17,855 nt of DNA, from NCBI GenBank assembly GCA_947627965.1, contig CANQYA010000005.1, forward strand, positions 1 to 17,855, written 5' to 3'. Positions within the stretch are counted from its first letter, which is position 1. Every line of letters starts with the position of its first letter. Both the position numbers and the translations under genes were made by a program. The stretch comes from an uncultured Bacilli bacterium (GTDB lineage: Bacteria > Bacillota_I > Bacilli_A > RF39 > UBA660). Below the pieces are notes generated by a model that saw nothing but the letters and a program-made list of their open reading frames with translations, had not been told where the DNA came from and ran no database searches. Positions 7,700 to 14,365 of the stretch are shown here, piece after piece.

Positions 7700-8953
7700 A
7701 TGAAGGTATTAGAAATACAGGGAGGTCGTGAATTAAAAGGCACAATTAGAATAAGTGGAGCAAAAAATAGTTCTGTCGCACTAATACCAGCAGCTATTCT
7801 TGCCGAAGACGATGTTACAATTTGTAATATTCCAGAAGTAACAGATACAGATGCCTTGAGTGAAATATTGGAATTTTTAGGTGCTGAGGTAAAAAGAGCT
7901 AGTGAAAGTATTGTTATTAATCCTAAAAATATAGAAAATAAAGAAATCCCCGAAGTTTTATCTAAAAAGCTTCGAGCATCTTATTACTTTATGGGATCTT
8001 TATTAGGAAAGTTTAAACATGTTGAAATGTATTTCCCAGGCGGTTGTTCTATAGGCTCTAGACCTATTGATTTGCATTTAAAAGGTTTTACGGCTTTAGG
8101 AGCTACTGTAAATGTAGAAAACGATAAATATGTCGTCGATGCTCAAGAATTAAAAGGAGCTAATATTTATTTGGATTTTGCTTCAGTAGGAGCAACTATT
8201 AATATTATGTTAGCAGCTGTTAAAGCTAAAGGAATAACTACGATTGATAATGCTGCTAAGGAACCTGAAATAGTTAATGTAGCAACTTTCTTAAACAATA
8301 TGGGAGCTAAAATTACTGGAGCAGGAACAAGTAGAATAAAAATAGTAGGCGTAAAAGAATTAAAAGGATGCTTTCATGAAGTAATCCCTGACCGTATTGA
8401 GGCAGGTACTTATACGATAGCAGGTGCTTTACTAGGTAATTATTTGAAGATAGATAATATTATTCCTGAACATATTGAGGCTTTGACATCTAAATTAATT
8501 GAAATGGGTGTTGAGTTAGAAATAGGGGATGATTATTTAATTATAAATAAAGGAAATAAATACAAATCAGTTAATATACAGACTAGAGTTTTCCCTGGTT
8601 TTCCAACTGATTTACAACAACCATTTACAGTTTTAATGACTATGTGTAATGGTAAATCAACTATTGAAGAAACAATCTACGAAAATCGTTTTATGCATAT
8701 ACCATATTTAATTAAAATGGGTGCTAATATAACGATTGAAAATAAAAAAGCAATTATTAAAGGACCAACACCTTTAGTAGGTTGTGAAGTAGAAGCAACA
8801 GATTTAAGAGCAGGAGCTTGTTTAGTAATTGCTGGCTTAGTAGCAAGCGGTACAACAATAATTAGTAATATCGAGCATATCTTACGAGGATACGAAAATA
8901 TTGTAGAAAAATTGAATGATGTCGGTGCTAAAATAGAAATAAAAGAAATATAA
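7700..8953 (+). CDS. murA: UDP-N-acetylglucosamine 1-carboxyvinyltransferase
   Basis: First committed enzyme of peptidoglycan precursor synthesis; transfers enolpyruvate from PEP to UDP-GlcNAc. The 417-residue protein has the Lys22-Asn23 of SGAKNSSVAL and RASYYFMGSLLGKF. The catalytic Cys116 lies in FPGGCSIGSRPIDLHLKG, so it is the fosfomycin-targetable Cys type rather than the Asp variant. PGFPTDLQQPF is also present. A strong GGAGG (7691-7695) precedes ATG 7700. It follows fba after 43 bases without a terminator, so is probably in the same transcript. I cannot tell whether it corresponds to MurAA or MurAB/MurZ; the position next to fba favours the latter. Confidence 0.97.
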   Translation: MKVLEIQGGRELKGTIRISGAKNSSVALIPAAILAEDDVTICNIPEVTDTDALSEILEFLGAEVKRASESIVINPKNIENKEIPEVLSKKLRASYYFMGSLLGKFKHVEMYFPGGCSIGSRPIDLHLKGFTALGATVNVENDKYVVDAQELKGANIYLDFASVGATINIMLAAVKAKGITTIDNAAKEPEIVNVATFLNNMGAKITGAGTSRIKIVGVKELKGCFHEVIPDRIEAGTYTIAGALLGNYLKIDNIIPEHIEALTSKLIEMGVELEIGDDYLIINKGNKYKSVNIQTRVFPGFPTDLQQPFTVLMTMCNGKSTIEETIYENRFMHIPYLIKMGANITIENKKAIIKGPTPLVGCEVEATDLRAGACLVIAGLVASGTTIISNIEHILRGYENIVEKLNDVGAKIEIKEI

Positions 8954-8979
8954 TTTACTAAGGTATTTCTTTTTATTTT
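8941..8979 (+). terminator. Intrinsic terminator of fba-murA
   Basis: AAAAGAAATA (8941-8950) pairs with TATTTCTTTT (8964-8973), a 10-bp stem with a 13-base loop, followed by TATTTT. The stem is AT-rich and overlaps the murA stop, so read-through into the SGNH hydrolase is plausible. Confidence 0.6.
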
Positions 8980-8987
8980 GGAGGATT

Positions 8988-9752
8988 ATGAGAATTAAAA
9001 AAATATTAATATTATTATCGATAATTATTTTTGTTTGTATAGGAATTTTTACTATATATAAGCTTACTTATCATGAAACAATTAGATATGTTGCAATAGG
9101 AGACTCTATTGGTGCGGGTAGAAATCCGTACGGTGTAGATGATTATGGGTATACGGACTATATCAGTGATTATTTAAAAAAATATCATAATTTAAAAAAT
9201 TATACTAATTATGCTGTCAATGGTTATAAGACTAGAGATGTAATGGAAGATATTAATTATAATCGTGAAATTTTAATAAATAATAAAAAAGAAAATATTA
9301 GAAAGTCTTTAAGAGAATCAGATTTAGTAACTATTTCAATAGGTGCAAACGACTTCTTAGAAAGTATGAATTTAAGTAATATTGGTTCTTTTTTAGTTGA
9401 TAAAAAGGGAATATTTGATAAAGTAGACGATACCTTATCGGAAATTGATAAACTTTTAACGTTAATAAAAAAATATGCTAAAAATGATATTGTTGTGGTA
9501 GGTTATTACAATCCTTTACCTTTATTGACCAAATATAAAGATATTATCGATGAAGTTGTTGATTATTCTGATAAAAAATATCAAGAATTATGCAATAAGC
9601 ATGATGTTATTTTTGTAAAAGTTTCTGATATAATTAAAAAAAATAGTGATGTTTTACCCAATCCTTTAGATATACATCCTAATAAAAAAGGGTATGAATT
9701 AATTAGTAAAAAAGTGATAGAAGTCCTAGAAAATAATGTTTTTAAAAAATAG
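8988..9752 (+). CDS. SGNH/GDSL-type lipase or esterase, membrane-anchored
   Basis: Predicted extracytoplasmic serine esterase of 254 residues. An N-terminal hydrophobic segment (about 5-24) acts as signal anchor. The SGNH blocks are visible: block I VAIGDSIGAG with nucleophile Ser40, a Gly/Asn-containing NYAVNGYKTRDV as block II, block III ISIGANDF with Asn121, and block V LDIHPN with Asp228 and His230. Substrate unknown; B. subtilis YpmR-type proteins are the closest family I recognise. It has its own GGAGGA site (8980-8985) but no obvious promoter after the murA terminator. In Bacillus, glpX and rho lie between murA and rpmE; here this gene takes that place. Confidence 0.85.
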   Translation: MRIKKILILLSIIIFVCIGIFTIYKLTYHETIRYVAIGDSIGAGRNPYGVDDYGYTDYISDYLKKYHNLKNYTNYAVNGYKTRDVMEDINYNREILINNKKENIRKSLRESDLVTISIGANDFLESMNLSNIGSFLVDKKGIFDKVDDTLSEIDKLLTLIKKYAKNDIVVVGYYNPLPLLTKYKDIIDEVVDYSDKKYQELCNKHDVIFVKVSDIIKKNSDVLPNPLDIHPNKKGYELISKKVIEVLENNVFKK

Positions 9753-9791
9753 GACATTTTGAATTATAAATCACATTTTAAAATAATTTTG

Positions 9792-9820
9792 TTGCATATT
9801 TCAGAAAAGATTGTTATACT
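9792..9820 (+). promoter_or_regulatory. Sigma-A promoter of rpmE
   Basis: TTGCAT (9792-9797) and TATACT (9815-9820) are 17 bases apart, with TGT directly before the -10 (9812-9814). This is the best-matched promoter in the window. Transcription would start near 9827, giving a leader of about 49 bases. Confidence 0.8.
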
Positions 9821-9838
9821 ATATTAGCAATTATTTCT

Positions 9839-9868
9839 ATGGCTTGTTTAGCCATGGCGGAAGGAGAG
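9839..9868 (+). promoter_or_regulatory. Hairpin leader of rpmE (possible L31 autoregulatory leader)
   Basis: A perfect 6-bp hairpin ATGGCT-TGTTT-AGCCAT (9839-9855), GC-richer than its surroundings, sits in the short leader just upstream of the ribosome binding site AAGGAGAG (9861-9868). Structured L31 leaders are known from several bacterial groups. Whether this belongs to one of those classes cannot be decided by eye. Confidence 0.5.
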
Positions 9869-9875
9869 ATTAAGA

Positions 9876-10088
9876 ATGAAAGCAGGAATTCATCCAACTT
9901 ATAAAGAAACAAAAGTTACTTGTGCTTGCGGAGAAACTTTTACAGTTCAATCAACTAAAGACGAAATTAATGTTGAAGTTTGTTCTAAATGTCATCCATA
10001 TTATACAGGTATGCAAAATAGAGCATCACATACTGGTAGGGTAGATAAGTTTAATAAAAAATATGGTTTTGATAAAAAAGAAGCTTAA
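9876..10088 (+). CDS. rpmE: 50S ribosomal protein L31, zinc-binding form
   Basis: Component of the large ribosomal subunit at the inter-subunit bridge. The 70-residue protein starts [19 protein letters not shown]. It has four zinc-ligand cysteines (Cys16, Cys18, Cys36, Cys39), which identifies the C+ type rather than the zinc-independent paralogue. The C-terminal [12 protein letters not shown] is typical. A strong AAGGAGAG precedes the start. It is a monocistronic unit with its own promoter, hairpin leader and terminator. Confidence 0.97.
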   Translation: MKAGIHPTYKETKVTCACGETFTVQSTKDEINVEVCSKCHPYYTGMQNRASHTGRVDKFNKKYGFDKKEA

Positions 10089-10089
10089 T

Positions 10090-10158
10090 AAAAAAGACTG
10101 TTAATATTTTGAACTGCACCCTTTAGAGTAGACATCAATTTTGTAACGGTCTTTTTTT
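10090..10158 (+). terminator. Intrinsic terminator of rpmE with unusually long loop
   Basis: AAAAAAGACTGTTA (10090-10103) pairs with TAACGGTCTTTTTT (10144-10157), a 14-bp stem with one G-U pair, followed by the U-tract. The loop is 40 bases, far longer than the usual 3-10. It contains an IS-end-like sequence, listed separately. Confidence 0.75.
10110..10134 (+). mobile_element. Sequence resembling a terminal inverted repeat of an IS3-type element
   Basis: The loop of the rpmE terminator contains TGAACTGCACCC, eight variable bases, then AGACA (25 bases in all). TGnACTGCACCC followed by AGACA is how I remember the ends of many IS3-family elements in Bacillota. No transposase or second end is present, so at most this is a remnant. 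The similarity rests on memory, not on a search. Confidence 0.3.
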
Positions 10159-10206
10159 ATTTATAAGGAATTTGTTTGGGAAAGTGGTATTGTTAAAATA
10201 AACATA

Positions 10207-10235
10207 TCGCTTTTTTTCTAGAAAAAAGATATAAT
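10207..10235 (+). promoter_or_regulatory. Candidate promoter of rpiB-ywzB with palindromic spacer
   Basis: A perfect TATAAT lies at 10230-10235 and the ribosome binding site AGAGGTG follows. The -35 position (TCGCTT, 10207-10212) is poor. The spacer contains a perfect 16-base palindrome, TTTTTTCTAGAAAAAA (10212-10227), which could be an operator or simply a chance product of AT-rich sequence. Confidence 0.45.
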
Positions 10236-10255
10236 TAATAATAGAGGTGTGATGT

Positions 10256-10708
10256 ATGAAAATAGCTATAGCAAGTGATCATAAAGGTTATCATTTAAAA
10301 ACAACTTTAATTACTTATTTAACTAAAAAAGGTTACGAAGTATTAGATTTAGGAACTGATTCGGTCATATCAACTGATTATCCTAAATATGCTTTTATGT
10401 TAGCTAATAAAGTTGCTAATAAGGAAGCTGATTATGGCATTATATCATGTGGTACAGGAATTGGTGTATCAATCGCATGTAATAAAGTAAAGGGAATAAG
10501 ATGTGCTAAAGTCGATAATATCAAAGAAGCTAAATTGACAAGAATGGATAATGATGCCAACGTTTTAGCACTTAATGGGACTATGCCTAATTATCGAGCT
10601 AAAGATATTGTCGATACATTTTTTAAAACACCATTTTCTAATGACGAACGTCATTTACGAAGATTAAAAATGATTAAAGATTATGAGGACGGAACTTATG
10701 AATGTTAA
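10256..10708 (+). CDS. rpiB: RpiB/LacA/LacB-family sugar-phosphate isomerase (probable ribose-5-phosphate isomerase B)
   Basis: Interconverts ribulose 5-phosphate and ribose 5-phosphate in the pentose phosphate pathway if it is RpiB. The 150-residue Rossmann-like protein has ASDHKGYHLK at the N-terminus, the catalytic Cys65 in ISCGTGIGVSIACNK, and the terminal phosphate-binding RHLRRLKMI region. Two positions differ from B. subtilis RpiB as I recall it: the His of CAxxHD is Asp87 (CAKVDN), and the His of HNDAN is Asp98 (MDNDANVL). This leaves room for a different sugar phosphate. Synteny (mntP nearby, as ywlD-ywlF) supports RpiB. The last 11 bases overlap ywzB. Confidence 0.85.
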   Translation: MKIAIASDHKGYHLKTTLITYLTKKGYEVLDLGTDSVISTDYPKYAFMLANKVANKEADYGIISCGTGIGVSIACNKVKGIRCAKVDNIKEAKLTRMDNDANVLALNGTMPNYRAKDIVDTFFKTPFSNDERHLRRLKMIKDYEDGTYEC

Positions 10709-10895
10709 AGTATTTTTATATTTTTTTGTTGCTATTTTAGTAATATGGGCAATGGACGCAATCAATATTAATCAAATTTTTAAAAAAAATAGAGTTATAC
10801 AAGCTCGTGTTTTCTATCTTTTATTAGGATTAGCTTTAATATATTTAATTACTAATCTTATTTACGATTTCTTTTTATCTACACAAATATTATAA
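10698..10895 (+). CDS. ywzB: DUF1146 small membrane protein (YwzB-like)
   Basis: Small protein of 65 residues with two predicted transmembrane helices (about 4-22 and 40-60). The family-like core is FKKNRVIQARVFYLLLGLAL, preceded by WAMDAININ. This pattern matches DUF1146 (YwzB), found near murAA and the atp operon in Bacillus; its function is unknown. ATG 10698 is preferred because GAGGACGG (10685-10692) lies upstream of it; the in-frame ATG 10683 has no site. It overlaps rpiB by 11 bases and is certainly co-transcribed with it. Confidence 0.75.
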   Translation: MNVKVFLYFFVAILVIWAMDAININQIFKKNRVIQARVFYLLLGLALIYLITNLIYDFFLSTQIL

Positions 10896-10900
10896 AAAAT

Positions 10901-10930
10901 GTATAAATTTCCATCAAATTGCTCAAACTT
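10901..10930 (+). promoter_or_regulatory. Candidate forespore (sigma-F/G) promoter of spoIIQ
   Basis: GTATA (10901-10905), a perfect sigma-F/G -35, is followed after 18 bases by CAAACTT (10924-10930), five of seven matches to the sigma-G -10 CATACTA. A sigma-F -10 with its two G residues is not evident. spoIIQ is forespore-expressed in Bacillus, which supports the call. Confidence 0.4.
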
Positions 10931-10949
10931 ATATTGAGGTGGAAAAAAT

Positions 10950-11591
10950 ATGAAAAAGAAATTGAGGTTAAAACCATATGTTTTACCAAGTATTTACATT
11001 GTTTTAGTGACGATCTTTGTAATAAGTGCCATGTCTTCATTTGAGAAAGTTCCTGCATTTGAAGAAAATGTAACTTATGTATCTAGTGTTATTTTATCAA
11101 ACGAAACACCAGTTATTTCTACTGATGATAAGCCAGTTAATGAAATATTAATAGCTAGACCTTATACAGATCAAGAAGTAAGGATAGGTAAGAATTTTTA
11201 TAATTATAAAGCTGATGAAGAAAGTCAAAAAAATTCAATAGTTTATTATGAAAATACTTATATGCAAAACTCTGGTATCGATTATGTAAAAGAAGAAGTT
11301 TTTGATGTTGTTGCCATTCTTGATGGTACTGTTTTAAGTATTGATAATAACGAATTATTAGGTAATACGATTGAAATTAAACATGATAATAATATGATAA
11401 GTGTTTATCAAAGCCTTGGTACAGTTGCTGTTAAAGAAGGGGATGCCGTTAAACAAGGACAAGTAATTGGTAAAAGTGGAACATCTAAAATTAATAAGGA
11501 TTTAGGTAATCATTTACATTTTGAAATGTTTAAAGAAGGACAAGTTATTAATCCTGAAGAATGGTACAACAAAAATACTAAAGATTTATAG
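10950..11591 (+). CDS. spoIIQ: Stage II sporulation protein Q (LytM/M23-fold)
   Basis: Forespore membrane protein whose extracellular LytM domain pairs with mother-cell SpoIIIAH to form the engulfment zipper and channel. The 213-residue protein has a basic start, one membrane helix (about 11-29), and a C-terminal M23 domain (about 100-205). DGTVLSI, VYQSLGTVAVKEGDAVKQGQ and NHLHFEMF (His188, His190) are typical. The first zinc-ligand His is replaced by Ser108 (QNSGID), as in Bacillus SpoIIQ, so peptidase activity is unlikely. Clostridial SpoIIQ usually keeps this His. The gene lies directly before spoIIID-mbl, as expected. AGGTGG (10937-10942) precedes the ATG. Confidence 0.92.
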   Translation: MKKKLRLKPYVLPSIYIVLVTIFVISAMSSFEKVPAFEENVTYVSSVILSNETPVISTDDKPVNEILIARPYTDQEVRIGKNFYNYKADEESQKNSIVYYENTYMQNSGIDYVKEEVFDVVAILDGTVLSIDNNELLGNTIEIKHDNNMISVYQSLGTVAVKEGDAVKQGQVIGKSGTSKINKDLGNHLHFEMFKEGQVINPEEWYNKNTKDL

Positions 11592-11611
11592 GCAGTAAAA
11601 AGCCTTTTTTT
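11590..11611 (+). terminator. Intrinsic terminator of spoIIQ
   Basis: AGGC (11590-11593) and GCCT (11602-11605) form a short but GC-rich stem with an 8-base loop, followed by seven T. The stem begins in the spoIIQ stop codon. Confidence 0.6.
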
Positions 11612-11661
11612 ATTCATAACTATTTAATAAAAAATATATACTTTATTAAAGGAAGGTATAT

Positions 11662-11910
11662 ATGAATAAATATATTATAAATAGGGTTTTAGATGAGGCT
11701 AATTACATAATTAATAATGAAAGTACAGTAAGAAATATTGCTGAAATATATAATGTTAGTAAAAGTACTGTACATAAAGATTTACAAGATAGGTTGCGTA
11801 TTATTAATACTGCATTACACGAAGAAGTTGATAAAATATTTAAACAACATATCGAAGTAAGGCATATAAGAGGAGGGCAATCTACTAAAGAAAAATATTT
11901 AAAATTATAA
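11662..11910 (+). CDS. spoIIID: Stage III sporulation protein D, transcriptional regulator
   Basis: Mother-cell DNA-binding protein that activates and represses many sigma-E genes. The 82-residue protein has the conserved helix-turn-helix TVRNIAEIYNVSKSTVHKDL and the basic C-terminal RHIRGGQSTKEKYLK typical of SpoIIID. A good AAGGAAGG lies before ATG 11662. A possible sigma-E promoter (TCATAACT at 11614-11621, N15, TATACTTT at 11637-11644) is visible, but would leave a leader of only about 11 bases. The gene is followed after 11 bases by mbl, as in B. subtilis. Confidence 0.96.
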   Translation: MNKYIINRVLDEANYIINNESTVRNIAEIYNVSKSTVHKDLQDRLRIINTALHEEVDKIFKQHIEVRHIRGGQSTKEKYLKL

Positions 11911-11921
11911 AGAGGGAAAAT

Positions 11922-12905
11922 ATGAAAGATATAGGAATAGATTTAGGAACAGCTAATATATTAGTTTATGTAAAAGGACAAGGTATTGTCTTGAATGAAC
12001 CATCAGTTTTAGCAATAGATTCAGAAACAAAGAACGTGTTAGCGGTAGGTAAAGAAGCTAACGAAATGCTAGGTAGAACACCTGGAAAAGTAAAAGCTAT
12101 TAAGCCATTAAAGGACGGAGTTATAGCTGATTTTGAATATACAGAAGCTATGCTTACAGCTATGTTAAAAAAAGTAAGAGGGTTACGTATGTGGTCAAAA
12201 CCCCGCATATTAATATGTTGTCCATCAAATATTACACAAGTTGAAAAAAATGCGATTAGGGAAGTTGCCGAAAAATTAGGCGCTAAAAAAGTTTTCATGG
12301 ACGAAGAACCTAAAGTTGCGGCTCTTGGAGCAGGAATGGATATAGCTAAGCCTGGTGCTAACATGGTCATTGATATTGGTGGAGGTACTACTGATATAGC
12401 TATTTTATCGCTGGGAGGCATAGTTAACAGTTCTTCAATTAGAGTAGCTGGTAATACTTTTGATAATGCTATTATTGAATATATAAGAGATAAATATAAA
12501 TTATTAATTGGGGAAAGAACAGCGGAAGATATAAAATTTAGTTTAGGTTGTGTTTACAAAGGGGATAAAAATAATAAAAAAGAAATAAAAGGTAGAAATT
12601 TAGAAAATGGGTTACCATATACTGTTGAAATATCCGAAAAAGAAATTGAAGAAGCTCTATATCCTCATGCCATGAATATTATTAAAGAGGCTAAAAAAGT
12701 TTTAGAAAATACTTCGCCAGAATTATCCGCAGATATTGTGGATAAAGGTGTAGTATTAACAGGAGGAGGAGCTTTGGTAAGAGGTTTTCCACAACTTTTT
12801 GAAAAAGAATTAAATATCCCTGTATACATTGCTGAAAGTCCATTAACTTGTGTAGCTGAAGGATGTGGCGTTATGCTTTCTAATTTGAATTTTTTGGATA
12901 GATAG
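11922..12905 (+). CDS. mbl: Mbl-type MreB cytoskeletal protein
   Basis: Bacterial actin homologue that organises lateral cell-wall synthesis. The 327-residue protein has the actin-fold phosphate-1 motif IGIDLGTAN (4-12), GRTPGKVKAIKPLKDGVIAD, ICCPSNITQVEKNAIREV, phosphate-2 IDIGGGTTDIA, and the adenosine motif VLTGGGALVRGF. The YKLLIGERTAEDIK segment and the overall pattern are closest to Bacillus Mbl. It follows spoIIID by 11 bases with its own AGAGGG site, so the two share a transcript. The C-terminus stops soon after ENIDKL-equivalent NLNFLDR, slightly shorter than B. subtilis Mbl. Confidence 0.93.
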   Translation: MKDIGIDLGTANILVYVKGQGIVLNEPSVLAIDSETKNVLAVGKEANEMLGRTPGKVKAIKPLKDGVIADFEYTEAMLTAMLKKVRGLRMWSKPRILICCPSNITQVEKNAIREVAEKLGAKKVFMDEEPKVAALGAGMDIAKPGANMVIDIGGGTTDIAILSLGGIVNSSSIRVAGNTFDNAIIEYIRDKYKLLIGERTAEDIKFSLGCVYKGDKNNKKEIKGRNLENGLPYTVEISEKEIEEALYPHAMNIIKEAKKVLENTSPELSADIVDKGVVLTGGGALVRGFPQLFEKELNIPVYIAESPLTCVAEGCGVMLSNLNFLDR

Positions 12906-12918
12906 TTACAAATTGGGA

Positions 12919-13119
12919 TTGATAAAAGCAAAATTGAGTATCGAAAATAAAATATGCGTTGATAAAATGAAAAAAGAGTGTTAATAAAAAAATAAGATGT
13001 TGGAAAATAAAATATAATGTTGATAAAAAAATAGAGCGTTGGAAAATATCATGTTAATAAAAGTAATAAATAGAGTGTTGTTAAAAATAAAAATAGAGTG
13101 TTGACAAGAGCAATACTCT
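12919..13119 (+). repeat. Degenerate tandem array (about 10 units of 15-24 bp) leading into the mbl terminator
   Basis: Units begin TTGATAAAA, TCGAAAATA, TTGATAAAA, TTAATAAAA, TTGGAAAAT, TTGATAAAA, TTGGAAAAT, TTAATAAAA, TTGTTAAAA and TTGACAAGA, at 12919, 12941, 12959, 12981, 13000, 13020, 13039, 13054, 13078 and 13101. Many end in AGAGTG or close variants (AGAGCG, AAGATG). The last AGAGTGTTG forms the left arm of the terminator. No coding potential. It resembles a decayed minisatellite. Confidence 0.7.
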
Positions 13120-13132
13120 TTTCTTTTTTTTT
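13095..13132 (+). terminator. Intrinsic terminator of spoIIID-mbl
   Basis: AGAGTGTTG (13095-13103) pairs with CAATACTCT (13111-13119), 9 bp including one G-U pair, with a 7-base loop, followed by TTTCTTTTTTTTT. The TTGACA inside the hairpin (13101-13106) has no partner -10 and is not a promoter. Confidence 0.85.
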
Positions 13133-13209
13133 AAAATGTAATACAATGGATATATAAGTAAAGTAAATACTTTTTACGAAAGTGTATATAGCAATTAGGA
13201 GTGTAGTTT

Positions 13210-14286
13210 ATGATAAGTAGATATTTTGTAGAAATTATGCTGATATGTTTAATAACATTTGTTTTTTCAGCTTTAATTATGCCAGGAATGATTTTAATTG
13301 CTAAACATATTGGAGCTATAGATATTCCTAAAGATAATAGACGAGTTCATACAAAACCTATTCCTAAAATGGGAGGATTAGGTATCTTTTTAGCTTTTTT
13401 ATTTGGATATATGTTATTTGGAGTTCACAGTATCCAAATGAATGCTATTTTAATAGGTAGCTTTATTATTATAATAACTGGTATTATTGACGATATAAAG
13501 CCAATAAGTGCAAAAGCTAAGCTATTAGGGCAATTATGTGCTACTTTGACGGTTATTTTTTACGGTAACATTACTCTAAATGAGGTAACAGCTTTTGGAG
13601 AAGTATTTAAGTTCGGTATTTTTGCTTATCCAATTACTTTATTATTTATATTAGCATGTATTAATGTAATTAATTTAATTGACGGATTAGACGGATTAAG
13701 TGGCGGTATCACTTCAATATTTTTAATAACAATAGGTATTATAGCTTTTATTCAAGGTAGAGAAGCAACTTTGGAAATAACTTTAATTTTTATCACTTTG
13801 GGTGCTACTTTAGGTTTTTTATTACATAATTTTAATCCTGCTAAAATATTTGCTGGTGACACGGGATCAATGTTTATGGGCTTTATTATAGCTATTATTT
13901 CTCTTTTAGGATTTAAAGGAGCTATGTTCTTATCATTTATGGTGCCATTAATGGTTTTAGCTATTCCAATTTTTGATACTTTATTTGCTATACTAAGAAG
14001 GATAATTCATAAAAAACCAATATTTGAAGCAGATAAAGACCATATGCATCACCAATTGTTAAAAATGCATTTTTCCCAACGAAAAACTGTTTTGATTATC
14101 TACTTTATTAATATTTTGTTTTCTTTGGCCGCCATATTATTTACAGTAGGAGACTCTAAACTAGCAATTATTATTTATTTTATTTTGTTAATATTAGCAA
14201 TTTGGTTTATATTACATACTGGTATTCTTTCACAAAGTATGAGTGAAAGAGTAAAAAAAGTAGAGGAAAGGGTATTTAAAAAATAA
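13210..14286 (+). CDS. tagO: TagO/WecA-type undecaprenyl-phosphate GlcNAc-1-phosphate transferase
   Basis: Polyprenyl-phosphate glycosyltransferase that starts wall teichoic acid or other surface polysaccharide synthesis by loading GlcNAc-1-P onto undecaprenyl phosphate. The 358-residue protein has about ten or eleven membrane helices. Cytoplasmic motifs are KDNRRVHTKPIPKMGG (41-56), GIIDDI with Asp94-Asp95, NLIDGLDGLSGG (155-166), FNPAKIFAGDTGS with Asp217, and HMHHQLL (278-281). These match the PNPT family; MraY is excluded by length and by the HMHH signature. AGGAG (13197-13201) precedes the ATG. No strong promoter is seen in 13133-13209, though TACAAT (13142-13147) could serve as -10. No teichoic acid genes follow. 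Confidence 0.93.
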   Translation: MISRYFVEIMLICLITFVFSALIMPGMILIAKHIGAIDIPKDNRRVHTKPIPKMGGLGIFLAFLFGYMLFGVHSIQMNAILIGSFIIIITGIIDDIKPISAKAKLLGQLCATLTVIFYGNITLNEVTAFGEVFKFGIFAYPITLLFILACINVINLIDGLDGLSGGITSIFLITIGIIAFIQGREATLEITLIFITLGATLGFLLHNFNPAKIFAGDTGSMFMGFIIAIISLLGFKGAMFLSFMVPLMVLAIPIFDTLFAILRRIIHKKPIFEADKDHMHHQLLKMHFSQRKTVLIIYFINILFSLAAILFTVGDSKLAIIIYFILLILAIWFILHTGILSQSMSERVKKVEERVFKK

Positions 14287-14332
14287 TCGTTAAAAAAATA
14301 ATAAGTATTTTACGGGTTCTTAAATATTAAAG

Positions 14333-14365
14333 GGTGATACTTAAAATTAAGCATCATCTTTTTTT
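14333..14365 (+). terminator. Intrinsic terminator of tagO
   Basis: GGTGAT-A-CTTA (14333-14343) pairs with TAAG-C-ATCATC (14348-14358), one internal mismatch and one G-U pair, a 4-base loop, then seven T. The sequence is similar to the hairpin at 5471-5529. Confidence 0.8.

Noticed and set aside
11966..12421. Minus-strand open frame of 151 codons opposite mbl
   Set aside because: Antisense shadow of a clearly recognised MreB-family gene, proline/serine-rich low-information translation.
13101..13106. TTGACA as a -35 element for tagO
   Set aside because: It lies inside the mbl terminator stem-loop and no -10 sequence follows at 16-18 bases (T-run instead).
12919..13119. CRISPR array
   Set aside because: Units are contiguous, degenerate and 15-24 bp with no unique spacers of constant length, and no cas genes are present.
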